Shown: positions 1 through 7,961 of the stretch, piece after piece
How positions within the stretch are numbered: position 1 is the stretch's first letter
Layout: every line of letters starts with the position of its first letter
Assembly: GCA_903833215.1 (NCBI GenBank)
Contig: CAILEM010000129.1
Location: forward strand, 30,130 to 94,129
Origin: an uncultured Armatimonadota bacterium
GTDB taxonomy: Bacteria; Armatimonadota; Fimbriimonadia; Fimbriimonadales; Fimbriimonadaceae
Length of the DNA stretch: 64,000 nucleotides
Direction of reading: 5' to 3'
Made by a program: the position numbers and the translations under genes
The notes under the pieces: generated by a model
Told to the model about the DNA's origin: nothing
Database searches by the model: none
What the model saw: only the letters and a program-made list of their open reading frames with translations

Positions 1-285
1 AGCATCTACGGCACTCGCGGCGGCCCGTTGGAGCCAGTGGAAAAACAATACGGCACAACGCAGAAGGGTACGTCGATCTATATTCACGCCTTCAATTGCG
101 CCAGCGGCCAAACCCTCGGACTTCCCCCCATCGACAAACAGATCCGAAAAGTGACGGTTCTTACCGGTGGGAAGGCGCAAATCCAACAGTCCAAATACGC
201 CACCATCATCCACCTCTCCGACCTAACCCCCGATGGCCCCGATACCATCATCCGGTTGGATTGGGGCAAGGTGAAAGGGCGTTAG
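1..285 (+). CDS. Alpha-L-fucosidase (GH29), C-terminal fragment
   Basis: The frame is open from base 1, so the gene starts outside the window and only about 94 codons are visible. They read SIYGTRGGPLEP, then KGTSIYIHAF, then a stretch ending VTVLTGG and DTIIRLDWG. This pattern (IYGTRGG, a beta-sheet-rich C-terminal domain, a leucine/threonine-glycine-glycine turn) is typical of the end of GH29 alpha-L-fucosidases, which release L-fucose from glycans. The catalytic barrel is not in view, so activity cannot be judged. A second, complete GH29 gene lies at the right end of the window. The gene converges on the minus-strand gene ending at 621, with a hairpin-rich spacer between. Confidence 0.7.
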   Translation, partial: SIYGTRGGPLEPVEKQYGTTQKGTSIYIHAFNCASGQTLGLPPIDKQIRKVTVLTGGKAQIQQSKYATIIHLSDLTPDGPDTIIRLDWGKVKGR

Positions 286-620
286 GGTTGTACCGCCGGT
301 GAAGATCACATCCTTCAGGTCGAAAAGATCGAAATAGGGGGTTTGGACTCTTGACCTGAAACATAGTTCGCTGGGCGGGTGCCCAACGACATTATGGATC
401 GCGCTTACAGCGCTCTCGTGTTGGTGGCTGCGGATACCAGGCCTGCGGCCTTCGCTATTATGGAACGCACCGTTGGTGCTTTCGGATGGAAACGCGTCGT
501 GTTGTGACGAGCGACACCACAAGCACCCAGCGGTGTGAGCGTCTGAACCAGACATCGGAGAGATCAGCCGTTGGAGCAAGCAACGGCCGTTCGGAGGATG
601 AACTCGGGTCACCGAGGGAG
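286..620. repeat. Non-coding spacer with an array of short hairpin modules
   Basis: No convincing gene lies between the two convergent gene ends. The stretch holds several tiny perfect hairpins: arms TGGGC/GCCCA at 372-385, GCGCT/AGCGC at 401-413, AGGCC/GGCCT at 439-451 and GCACC/GGTGC at 467-479. The last three share one design, 5 bp arms with a 3 base loop, spaced about 15 to 25 bases apart. Similar arrays occur at 51849-52084 and 58168-58611. The layout resembles the interspersed mosaic repeats reported from Planctomycetes and relatives, but that likeness is from memory and not tested. Open frames across it (for example 223-612 minus) look spurious. Confidence 0.55.
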
Positions 621-2399
621 CTAGCGATCAATCTCCGGCGGCACGTGCAGCTCGAACCTAAACCGCCTGGTCCCAGGCGCACCTCGCAACCACAGGCGGT
701 AGTGACCCGCATGCGACGGTGTGAAGTATTGAAGCTCGACTTTGTCGAAGATGATCTGCTGACTGTTTAGAAAATGCCCTTCGTCGTCGAGCAAGTCAGC
801 TCGAAGATAGTGCGAGGGCTGATCCGTCATCAGCTGATACCGCTTACCGCTTTCGAGGATCACCGAAAAGAGCCCAAAGTTCTCTCCGTCCAGCTTCATC
901 GTCTGGGAGGTAGCCAGCTTGTAGTCGGACGGCGCGAGTGCTTCACGCCGCATCTTGAATTCGCCAGCACCGCCGTTGCCGTCGCAGGTCAATCGGACCA
1001 AGAACGTCCCCTCGTCGGGGAAATAGAGATCGTCTGTCGCGATATGAGTCACTCGATTTTCAAGCGAGTTGACGAGTTCACCGTTCAGTTGGAAGATGTC
1101 GAGCCTGGGTAAAAAGTGGCTTGCGCTTGCGAACACACGCATCAGTTCTGAACGCGTTGATTTGATCAAGAAGAGGCGGGAATCGCCGATGTTAATCGAC
1201 CCGCTGAACTCCTTCCCAGCAACCCACTCCGGAACATTCTCTGAGTTCGTGAGAGTGATCTGCTGCGGTGCACTTCCGACCATCCGTAACGCGATGCGCA
1301 CCGTTCCTTTGCCGTGAAAGACTCGTACGATATCCGCCTCGGAATCGACGTTGCCTTTGAACCACGTCCAGGATCGTGTGTTGCCATAGCTTAGGTCGCT
1401 TCCGGTGATTCGAGAGGTAGCGCCTGCCGGACCACTCATTTGGTATTGGGTGTCTGTACCTTTCAGGGTGGTGTGAACAATCTGTTGGTCTACCACTGGA
1501 AAGTCGAAAACGACGAGGTCATCTCGCGTCATGTTGACCGACTTCTCTTCCTTGGTTGACATCGTTACGACCGATAATTCCCGGATGTCGGTGTGATAAT
1601 CCTTGCTTGGCTGAGTGTCGAATTCGATATAAAAATCGCCATCCGACAGAGCCTGGAACACGGTCATTAGCGTGGGGGCTGGAACGGCGAGGAAGTCATT
1701 CACGCCAACGCCAGTTGGCCCCGTAATGCTCAACATGCCAAGGCCGCGTCGGAAGGTTGAACCAACGGCTTCAGCGATTCGAAGATCGTAAATCTTGTCC
1801 TTTTTGGCTTGGAGCCGCATTACAATCCGACTATTTGCTTCCGATTCTGATGGGTGCTGGTTAACGATGTTTGTGGACCCTACCGCCATCTCGAGGGCAT
1901 GAAATCGGCGTATCTTCACCGTGAACTTGCCACCTGACACGGAGTGAAAACTCAAGACTTTGAGGACGTAGGCACCGGACTCAGTGAAGCGGAAGGTGAC
2001 GAAGGGAGACTGGTCGCCTTCTGCCCGATCGTCGTTTTTAGTCAGGGTTTTGCCTTTCGAATCTTCGATGGCGAGCGCGGGATCGAACGCGTCGCTCGTC
2101 GCTGCCGCCATCAGGGTTTCGCCTGCTTCCATGTTGAGCTTGAACTCAACCTTGTCACCTGGCGTGAGGATTGCTGTGCGTGTCTCCCATATCGACTGGG
2201 AGTTGTCGTCCTCTGGTCGGCGCGTCATAGAGTCCATCTCACCCGCAGTCGGAAAGTTGCCTCCCCCTTGCCCACCGGACATTCGGCCGCCACCCATGCC
2301 GCCGCCCTGACCGTATCCACCGGCACTCCTTTGAGCGAATGAAAATGTGAAGAGGCTGGCGAGAAGAAGAATCAGTGGCAAACGACCAAGCGAACCCAT
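621..2399 (-). CDS. Secreted PPC-domain protein with glycine-rich N-terminus
   Basis: A 592-residue protein read from ATG at 2399; an in-frame GTG at 2417 is the alternative. It starts with a Sec signal peptide (MGSLGRLPLILLLASLF, cleavage after SFA). A Gly/Met-rich linker of about 25 residues follows (GGYGQGGGMGGG and similar). Residues of roughly 78-165 look like a PPC (bacterial pre-peptidase C-terminal) beta-sandwich: TPGDKVEFKLNMEAGE, then a DPAL segment and GAYVLKV. The remaining 400 residues are beta-rich and match no family I recognise; no catalytic motif is visible. It is probably periplasmic or surface-located. It is the last of a run of minus-strand genes and follows the FKBP protein by 38 bases. 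Confidence 0.65.
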   Translation of the reverse strand: MGSLGRLPLILLLASLFTFSFAQRSAGGYGQGGGMGGGRMSGGQGGGNFPTAGEMDSMTRRPEDDNSQSIWETRTAILTPGDKVEFKLNMEAGETLMAAATSDAFDPALAIEDSKGKTLTKNDDRAEGDQSPFVTFRFTESGAYVLKVLSFHSVSGGKFTVKIRRFHALEMAVGSTNIVNQHPSESEANSRIVMRLQAKKDKIYDLRIAEAVGSTFRRGLGMLSITGPTGVGVNDFLAVPAPTLMTVFQALSDGDFYIEFDTQPSKDYHTDIRELSVVTMSTKEEKSVNMTRDDLVVFDFPVVDQQIVHTTLKGTDTQYQMSGPAGATSRITGSDLSYGNTRSWTWFKGNVDSEADIVRVFHGKGTVRIALRMVGSAPQQITLTNSENVPEWVAGKEFSGSINIGDSRLFLIKSTRSELMRVFASASHFLPRLDIFQLNGELVNSLENRVTHIATDDLYFPDEGTFLVRLTCDGNGGAGEFKMRREALAPSDYKLATSQTMKLDGENFGLFSVILESGKRYQLMTDQPSHYLRADLLDDEGHFLNSQQIIFDKVELQYFTPSHAGHYRLWLRGAPGTRRFRFELHVPPEIDR

Positions 2400-2437
2400 G
2401 CAACTAGGACGTCCCACAGGATTCCAGGTTACGGGGG

Positions 2438-4018
2438 CTATTTACCGGCCAAGGTGCCAGGAGGTGCAGGCTTTGGCATGACTGAATCGAGTCGGACTTC
2501 CAGAACTTTGGGGCCGTAATGGAACCAAGTCTGATCTTGCCCAAAGACATCGGGAGAATTCACCAAGAGGAGCCGTTCGCCGCCAACCTTCATCCCGAGG
2601 ATGGCTCTTTTCAGCAAGCTACCCGTGAACAAAACGATCTGACGGTTCCCAGTAAATTCGGGAATGTTCATCTGATGCCCATCCAGTCGATACACCTTGC
2701 AGTTGACGTTCACAGTATCTCCCGGAGTGACCTGGGGTCCTGTTCCGACCTTCCTCTCCTTCACGAGGAGGATTCTCTCTCCACCGGCCCCAAAGCGACC
2801 CTCGGTTGCGATGTGCAAAAGCCGGACTTTGTAGGTGAGATCCGCTCCGGGAGGCACCACATCAGCCCCAGCATCGCCATACGCCTGTGCTGCTGGGATT
2901 TCGATGGTACGAACCCCTCCTGCCTTCATTCCGATGAGCCCGAGCGAAAGCCCATCGATAACCTGATTGCTGCCAACTTGAAATATGGGAGGATTTTCCG
3001 GTTTGTTCAGGTTCGAGAAGATCGTCACGCCGGTCGAAATTGTGATTTCGTATTGGAGGACGACGCGGTCACCAGGTTTCACTACTCGGTCTTTCCGGTC
3101 GAAATCGCCACCCTTGCCAATGCGAATATCGTTGGTAGCAACCGACTTCAGCCGAGGGGTAAAGGTCATCGCCGGGACAGATTGCGGTTTAGCAACTGAA
3201 ACATAAAGTTTGGCCGCGTTGGATACCCATTCAATCGGTGAATTCACCAATGCTGCCGCGGCCTGGGCGACGGACGAATCGCTTGAAACAGACCAGTAGT
3301 GAACGCTATCCGTAATCGGCTCGTGGGGAACGTCGACGATATCAGCGCTAAGCAGACTATGTCGCCCCGCAAGCCATATCAGCGACTGCAATTGCAGGAG
3401 GGGATTCGATCCGCTCAAGGCATCAAGGAGTTCCGCTTTGGTGTACGCGGGCGGCTTGGGTCCACAGGCGAAACTCGGGTTGTCGTACGAATTTTGAAGG
3501 AGGGTTCCGTCTTTCTCACCGTAGTGAATGAGAAGTGGCTTGTATCCAACGAATCCAAAGTCGACCTGAATGGGCCTGCCGACCGCCGGGCTCATCGTTG
3601 CCTCGATGACATAACTTGAAACTCCCGGGATGCTGGTCAAAGCACACTTTCGGAAGTACATTCGTTGACCGGCTGGAAAAGCCGTCGAAGAGATCGGAGT
3701 CGAGTTAAGGTCAAACCAATAGAAGCCAGCGAAGCTCTCGCCATCGGTAGATCCCGGACTCGTGGGCTGAAATACGACAACTTCGGATCGAATCCGCCAC
3801 ACGTAGTAGCTGCCCTGACATGCCGTGAATTGCTTGCTCTCTGGGAAAGAAGCGACGATCAGCTTGTGTAAGGGTTGCCAGTCGGCATTACTATGGAGGA
3901 GGGCGTGCCCTTGGAGCCGTTCAATCAGATTGGAATCAAGCTGCCCAAAAGCAGGTTGAGCCAGTAGCCCCAAAAGTGACGCGACCGTCAATAAGCAGAA
4001 AATCCATCGTAGCCGCAC
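2438..4018 (-). CDS. Secreted protein with two FKBP-type prolyl isomerase domains
   Basis: A 526-residue protein starting at GTG 4018, with a signal peptide (MRLRWIFCLLTVASLLGLLA, then QPAFG). The first 290 residues are of unknown fold. Residues of about 310-405 form an FKBP domain: PGDRVVLQYEI, IDGLSLGLIGMKAGGVRTIE, AYGDAGADVVPPGADLTY, the usual ligand-pocket and edge-strand pattern. A second, more degenerate FKBP-like unit spans about 430-510 (VTPGDTVNVNCKVY, AILGMKVGGERLLLV). FKBP domains catalyse cis/trans isomerisation of proline peptide bonds and help fold exported proteins. It lies 51 bases downstream of the asparaginase start on the same strand and may be cotranscribed. Pocket residues in the second domain look eroded. 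Confidence 0.75.
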   Translation of the reverse strand: MRLRWIFCLLTVASLLGLLAQPAFGQLDSNLIERLQGHALLHSNADWQPLHKLIVASFPESKQFTACQGSYYVWRIRSEVVVFQPTSPGSTDGESFAGFYWFDLNSTPISSTAFPAGQRMYFRKCALTSIPGVSSYVIEATMSPAVGRPIQVDFGFVGYKPLLIHYGEKDGTLLQNSYDNPSFACGPKPPAYTKAELLDALSGSNPLLQLQSLIWLAGRHSLLSADIVDVPHEPITDSVHYWSVSSDSSVAQAAAALVNSPIEWVSNAAKLYVSVAKPQSVPAMTFTPRLKSVATNDIRIGKGGDFDRKDRVVKPGDRVVLQYEITISTGVTIFSNLNKPENPPIFQVGSNQVIDGLSLGLIGMKAGGVRTIEIPAAQAYGDAGADVVPPGADLTYKVRLLHIATEGRFGAGGERILLVKERKVGTGPQVTPGDTVNVNCKVYRLDGHQMNIPEFTGNRQIVLFTGSLLKRAILGMKVGGERLLLVNSPDVFGQDQTWFHYGPKVLEVRLDSVMPKPAPPGTLAGK

Positions 4019-4069
4019 CGTAATACAGTCTACAACGTCAGATCTACCTCTAAGAGTTCACTCTGCGAA

Positions 4070-5167
4070 TCAAAACAAAGCTTCGCAGTGTTCCATACGC
4101 GGTCCATTTTCATCACACACCGCGTAAGAGGCTCCTCCGTTGAGCGTAACTCCAGCATGGCGCCCCTTTGAATCGAGGGCGTAAAACTGTAAACCAAAGT
4201 TCGGGTGTCCCGCAGGAGTTAACAAGCGCTTCTCAATCGTATTCTTCGCCACGCGCTTGAGGGCACTGATGCCAGCGTCTTTGGGATGAAGCCCGCGTCG
4301 CATCTCTTCGACGATGAGGAAAGAGCACAAGCCGTAGAGGTTGGCTTCACCTCGGCCTGTCGAACCAGCTGCTCCGACTTCTTGATCGACATAGAGTCCG
4401 GCCCCGAGAATGGGCGAGTCACCAACGCGACCTGGGATCTTGAAGGCAAGTCCACTCGTCGTTGTAACTCCGCAAATCTCACCCTTCGCATTGATGCCGT
4501 CGCAGTTGATGGTGCCGTAGACGTGCATCGGATCCATCCAGCCTTCCCGAGCCATGTCGAGTGCAACTTGGAGACCAGCGTCATCACGCTTTTTGGGGTC
4601 GAGATAATGTTCAGGGTCGGTCCGTCGCTTCCATTCCAACCACGCTCTGCGCGATTTTTCAGTGAGAAGGTCGGGCTCAATGGTGTGACCCATGTTTCGT
4701 GCAAAATCCTGAGCACCCTTTCCGACAAGAAGGTGATGATCGGTTTTCAGTGCAACATCGCGTGCGACTCTGGAAGGTGTTCGGACGCCCTCCAGACCGG
4801 CGACCCCGCCCGCCCATTTCCGGGGGCCGTGCATGCAGCAAGAGTCCAGTTGAACAATTCCATCGGCATTGGGAAGACCGCCGTAGCCGACCGACATTTC
4901 GTCGGGGTCCAGCTCAAGGATGTTGACGCCCTCAATGAGGCTATCCAAAACGTCCGTTCCCGACATCATGAGGCGGTATGCCTTCTGGACGCATGTCTCG
5001 GTTCCGCCGTTTTTGAAGGAGTTACCGTTGGACGAGGAGATCACAACCGGCTTGACCGCCGACTTGATCATGAATTCCGGAAACGCACTTGCTAAGGGCA
5101 CCAAAGCCGCCCCTGCGGTTCCGGACAGCAGGGTACGGCGAGTCAATCCACCAGACATGGCAGCCAT
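4070..5167 (-). CDS. Glycosylasparaginase (N4-(beta-N-acetylglucosaminyl)-L-asparaginase)
   Basis: A 365-residue Ntn-hydrolase that cleaves the GlcNAc-asparagine bond of glycoproteins. The N-terminus has a twin-arginine motif and hydrophobic stretch (TRRTLLSGTAGAALVPLA), so export by Tat is likely. Family motifs are clear: GYGGLPNADGIVQLD, CMHGPRKWAGGVA, GVTTTSGLAFK, GRVGDSPILGAGLYVD and GAAGSTGRGE. The catalytic threonine should be T219 in YGTINCDG, where self-cleavage exposes it. The residue before the scissile bond, usually Asp, is Gly here, as I recall for one bacterial subfamily. ATG at 5158 is an alternative start. The neighbours are sugar-metabolism genes, consistent with glycan degradation. 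Confidence 0.88.
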   Translation of the reverse strand: MAAMSGGLTRRTLLSGTAGAALVPLASAFPEFMIKSAVKPVVISSSNGNSFKNGGTETCVQKAYRLMMSGTDVLDSLIEGVNILELDPDEMSVGYGGLPNADGIVQLDSCCMHGPRKWAGGVAGLEGVRTPSRVARDVALKTDHHLLVGKGAQDFARNMGHTIEPDLLTEKSRRAWLEWKRRTDPEHYLDPKKRDDAGLQVALDMAREGWMDPMHVYGTINCDGINAKGEICGVTTTSGLAFKIPGRVGDSPILGAGLYVDQEVGAAGSTGRGEANLYGLCSFLIVEEMRRGLHPKDAGISALKRVAKNTIEKRLLTPAGHPNFGLQFYALDSKGRHAGVTLNGGASYAVCDENGPRMEHCEALF

Positions 5168-5192
5168 TGTACGATGAACAGCGTCGTTTGGG

Positions 5193-5939
5193 TTACTTGT
5201 TTCCGGCGGCGAGTTCGTTGCCGACGAGGTAGTAATAGCTTTCTTCGACGGCTTCCATCATGTCGGTGGCGCAGAAGTCCAATTCCAATATCATCCAGTT
5301 TGGATCGGCGACAGGCATCGCGTCGGCCAGATCGACCTTGCCTGCGCCCGCTGCGGTCATCGGCTCATCGCGCACCATTGGCCCGTCCTTAACGTGCATC
5401 AGCTTAATGCGATCCTTGAACTTGGTAGCCATCGCCGTCGCCGTCTGAGCACCAAAATTCGTGCACCAGTACAAATCCAACTCCAGCGTGAGGTCGGGGC
5501 ACTCGTCGATGAGCCATTCCATTGCCAGGCGCCCGTCGACCATTTCGAATTCCCAGAAATGGTTGTGCATGCTGTAGGAAAGGCCCGCAGCACGGATGGT
5601 GGGTGCGACTGAGTTGATGAGCTCTGCCGTCTGCTTGATCGCATCGACGGTGGCGAATTCCTTGGTTCCGTAGCCGTTCACGGTATCCACAACCCCAAGT
5701 TCATGGGCTTCGTCGATGAACTGATTGACAGTTGCTGGAGTTTGGTTTGGCCCGAAATAGGAAGTCGGCTGCATCCCCATGTCTTCAACGACTTTTCGGA
5801 ATTCGCGGTGGGTCATGCCAAAGCCATGGCCCTCAACCCCTTTGTATCCGATGTCGGCGAGCTTCTGAAGGATGGCGATGTGATTGCCGTTCTGCATTGC
5901 ATCGCGAAGTGTATAGAGTTGAATTCCGAGTGGTTTCAT
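5193..5939 (-). CDS. Sugar phosphate isomerase/epimerase, TIM barrel (AP endonuclease family 2 fold)
   Basis: A 248-residue xylose-isomerase-like TIM barrel. It opens with GIQLYTLRDAMQNG and LADIGYKGVEGHGFG, the classic first strands of this family. Candidate metal ligands follow in SMHNHFWEFE, LELDLYWCTN and LMHVKDGP, with a late acidic LELDFCA. Members isomerise or epimerise sugars, inositols or their phosphates; the substrate cannot be named. It has no signal peptide, so it is cytoplasmic. It lies between an aldo/keto reductase and the asparaginase on the same strand, and a strong hairpin at 5954-5977 sits just before its start codon. Confidence 0.8.
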   Translation of the reverse strand: MKPLGIQLYTLRDAMQNGNHIAILQKLADIGYKGVEGHGFGMTHREFRKVVEDMGMQPTSYFGPNQTPATVNQFIDEAHELGVVDTVNGYGTKEFATVDAIKQTAELINSVAPTIRAAGLSYSMHNHFWEFEMVDGRLAMEWLIDECPDLTLELDLYWCTNFGAQTATAMATKFKDRIKLMHVKDGPMVRDEPMTAAGAGKVDLADAMPVADPNWMILELDFCATDMMEAVEESYYYLVGNELAAGNK

Positions 5940-5953
5940 CTTTGATCCTGGGT

Positions 5954-5977
5954 GAGGGCTTGATCGTTCAAGCCCTC
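5954..5977. terminator. 10 bp inverted repeat between minus-strand sugar genes
   Basis: A perfect inverted repeat with arms GAGGGCTTGA and TCAAGCCCTC and a 4 base loop. It lies between the aldo/keto reductase stop (6016) and the isomerase start (5939). No T-run follows on the minus strand, so it could be a partial terminator, an attenuator, an mRNA stabiliser or an operator. Confidence 0.45.
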
Positions 5978-6015
5978 GGGAGTAGGGGTGCTAGGGACGT
6001 AAGTGCCGCTTTCGG

Positions 6016-6930
6016 TTACGCTCCGTTCTCAAGATAGTTCAGTTCTTCAGGAGTCAGCACGATGTCGACGGCGGCAAGATTCTGCTCGACTTGCTCTACG
6101 GTGTTGGGCCCAATAAGTCCCCACACGTTGAGCGGCTGATTCAGTGTCCAAGCCAAAGCGATCTGCGGAGTGGTCACGCCGTGCTTCTCAGCAATCTCAT
6201 CGGCGCGCTCTAGGCGTGCGAAGTTCGTTTCGTTGTGATAGACGCGCTTAATGTCATCGCTTTGGAAACGAGCGAAGAAACCGCCGCCACCGGATGACCA
6301 TGCGAAAAGTGGGAACCCAGTTTTCGCATGCCAGTCCCGGCCTTCTCGTCCAATTTGGAGTGCATCCCACCACATCGGCTCATTTGCTAATGCGAGTGAG
6401 AGATTCGGGCTGCTTACAGAAAAGCCCTGGAGACCGTGCTTCTCGGCGTATTCGTTTGCTTCGGCAATCCGCCAGTGATGCCAGTTGGAACCACCGAATG
6501 CTTTAATTCGACCCGCAGCGAGGTGCTCATTGAGCCATTCGACAACGTCACCGGCGGGAACTCGAATATCGTCTCGATGAAGGACGTAGAAGTCGGAATA
6601 CTCCACGCCTTGTCGCTCTAAATTGCCTCGAAGGTCATGGTCGACCGCTTCTTTTGTAACACGTCGGCCTTCGTCGTTATTTGAGAAGTGGTGGTTACCC
6701 TTATCGAATCGAATGAGGGCGTCCTGCCCGTGTTTCTCGTAATAGGCTTTCATAACTGCCGAGAACCCCGGCCCGTATATGTAGCTGTTGTCAATGATGT
6801 TTCCGCCGCCTGCTCGATATGCGTCAAGTAGTTCAAAAGCCTTGACGAGGTCGTTTTGAGGAAGGGGGATCACCCCCATAACCACTTTGGAAATCTCTTT
6901 TTCGAAGTAAGGGACCTTTCCGTATTTCAT
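6016..6930 (-). CDS. Aldo/keto reductase
   Basis: A 304-residue NAD(P)H-dependent (beta/alpha)8 reductase. N-terminal features fit the family: a glycine-rich start (VMGVIPLPQND), then NIIDNSYIYGPG, which carries the Asp and the catalytic Tyr. VLHRDD is the usual active-site His segment. The C-terminal QIALAWTLNQP and WGLIGPNTVEQVEQNLAA are the cofactor-binding end. It probably acts on a sugar or sugar-derived aldehyde or ketone. Its ATG overlaps the stop of the upstream Gfo/Idh gene by 4 bases (ATGA), so the two are almost certainly cotranscribed and may act in one sugar oxidation/reduction route. Confidence 0.88.
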   Translation of the reverse strand: MKYGKVPYFEKEISKVVMGVIPLPQNDLVKAFELLDAYRAGGGNIIDNSYIYGPGFSAVMKAYYEKHGQDALIRFDKGNHHFSNNDEGRRVTKEAVDHDLRGNLERQGVEYSDFYVLHRDDIRVPAGDVVEWLNEHLAAGRIKAFGGSNWHHWRIAEANEYAEKHGLQGFSVSSPNLSLALANEPMWWDALQIGREGRDWHAKTGFPLFAWSSGGGGFFARFQSDDIKRVYHNETNFARLERADEIAEKHGVTTPQIALAWTLNQPLNVWGLIGPNTVEQVEQNLAAVDIVLTPEELNYLENGA

Positions 6931-7919
6931 GCCTTCATCTCCGCATCAAATTCAAGTCCTGCGCTTGCTCGGAGCATGTCCAAAGTGCGCATGTTGTTGA
7001 TAGTGTCTTCAAGGGTCATGTATGGACATTCTTTGCTGTCAATGAACTGAGCGACGGCGTCTGCTTCGTACCCATAGAGTTCATCGTTGGAACAGTTCAG
7101 CTCGAACGACTCGGGGTCCTTTCCGCGAGCGTAGACGATCAGTTTTCCTTCGCTTGCCTTCCAAGGATTCTCAATGTGAATCATGCCCTCGGTTCCGTAG
7201 ATCCAAGCGCCATTCTTCATGCCGATGTGAACGCCGGTTCCGAAGCTAGCCGTGAATTCACCTGGGAACTTCATACAGCCCGAGCCAAACTCATCGTAGC
7301 CCTTGGGACCGATGTATGCCGAGTAGTGAGCGCTTTCCGGCTCGGTGCCTGCGACCAATCGGGTGAGGGACACGCAGTAGGTTCCGACATCCATGAGTCC
7401 GCCACCACCCAGGGCACCCTCCGTTCGGAAGTTCTCCCAGGTCTTGCCTGCCTGGAATGCAAATTCAGAGTTAACGACCTTCACGTCGCCGATCACCTTC
7501 GCAGCGAGAAGCTCTTGCAGCTTAAGCGTCTGCGGATGGCATCGATACATAAATGCTTCCATGAAGAACACGTTGTGCTTGCGAACTTCCGCCAGCGCTC
7601 GTTCGGCTTCAAGGGCGTTCAGCGTAAAGGGCTTCTCGCATAGGATAGCCTTGCCCGCTTCGGCACACTTGATCGTCCACTCATAGTGCATGTGGTGAGG
7701 CAGAGCGATATAAACCGCTTCAACCTCTGGATCGGAAAGAACTTCATCGTAAGATCCGTACGGCTTTCCTCCGTACTGATCTGTAAACTTTTGCGCGCTC
7801 TCAATAGTTCGAGAACCCACCGCGGTGAGCGTCCCGGTCTTTGAAACCTTAACTCCGCCTGCGAATTGACGAGCGATGCCGCCCGTAGCCAATATTCCCC
7901 AATTCAGCTTATCTGCCAT
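6927..7919 (-). CDS. Gfo/Idh/MocA family oxidoreductase
   Basis: A 330-residue NAD(P)-dependent dehydrogenase of the glucose-fructose oxidoreductase/inositol dehydrogenase family. The N-terminal Rossmann fold is clear (WGILATGGIARQFAGGV), with EAVYIALPHHMHYEW and the family-defining CEKPFTLN containing the catalytic Lys. The C-terminal domain has GGGGLMDVGTYCVSL and an alpha/beta sheet. Members oxidise or reduce pyranose sugars or related polyols; the substrate is unknown. It is the first gene of the run that continues into the aldo/keto reductase with a 4 base overlap, and it starts 42 bases from the end of the large VWA operon. Confidence 0.88.
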   Translation of the reverse strand: MADKLNWGILATGGIARQFAGGVKVSKTGTLTAVGSRTIESAQKFTDQYGGKPYGSYDEVLSDPEVEAVYIALPHHMHYEWTIKCAEAGKAILCEKPFTLNALEAERALAEVRKHNVFFMEAFMYRCHPQTLKLQELLAAKVIGDVKVVNSEFAFQAGKTWENFRTEGALGGGGLMDVGTYCVSLTRLVAGTEPESAHYSAYIGPKGYDEFGSGCMKFPGEFTASFGTGVHIGMKNGAWIYGTEGMIHIENPWKASEGKLIVYARGKDPESFELNCSNDELYGYEADAVAQFIDSKECPYMTLEDTINNMRTLDMLRASAGLEFDAEMKA

Positions 7920-7961
7920 AGCTGCAGGGGAGCTTACACCGAATGGACCTCAGATATTCCC

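Noticed and set aside
286..620. Open frames on both strands (for example 223-612 minus)
   Set aside because: They overlap real gene ends, have no start context and the sequence is hairpin repeats.
4286..5095. Long plus-strand frame of 269 codons opposite the asparaginase
   Set aside because: It is the antisense shadow of a clearly conserved protein.
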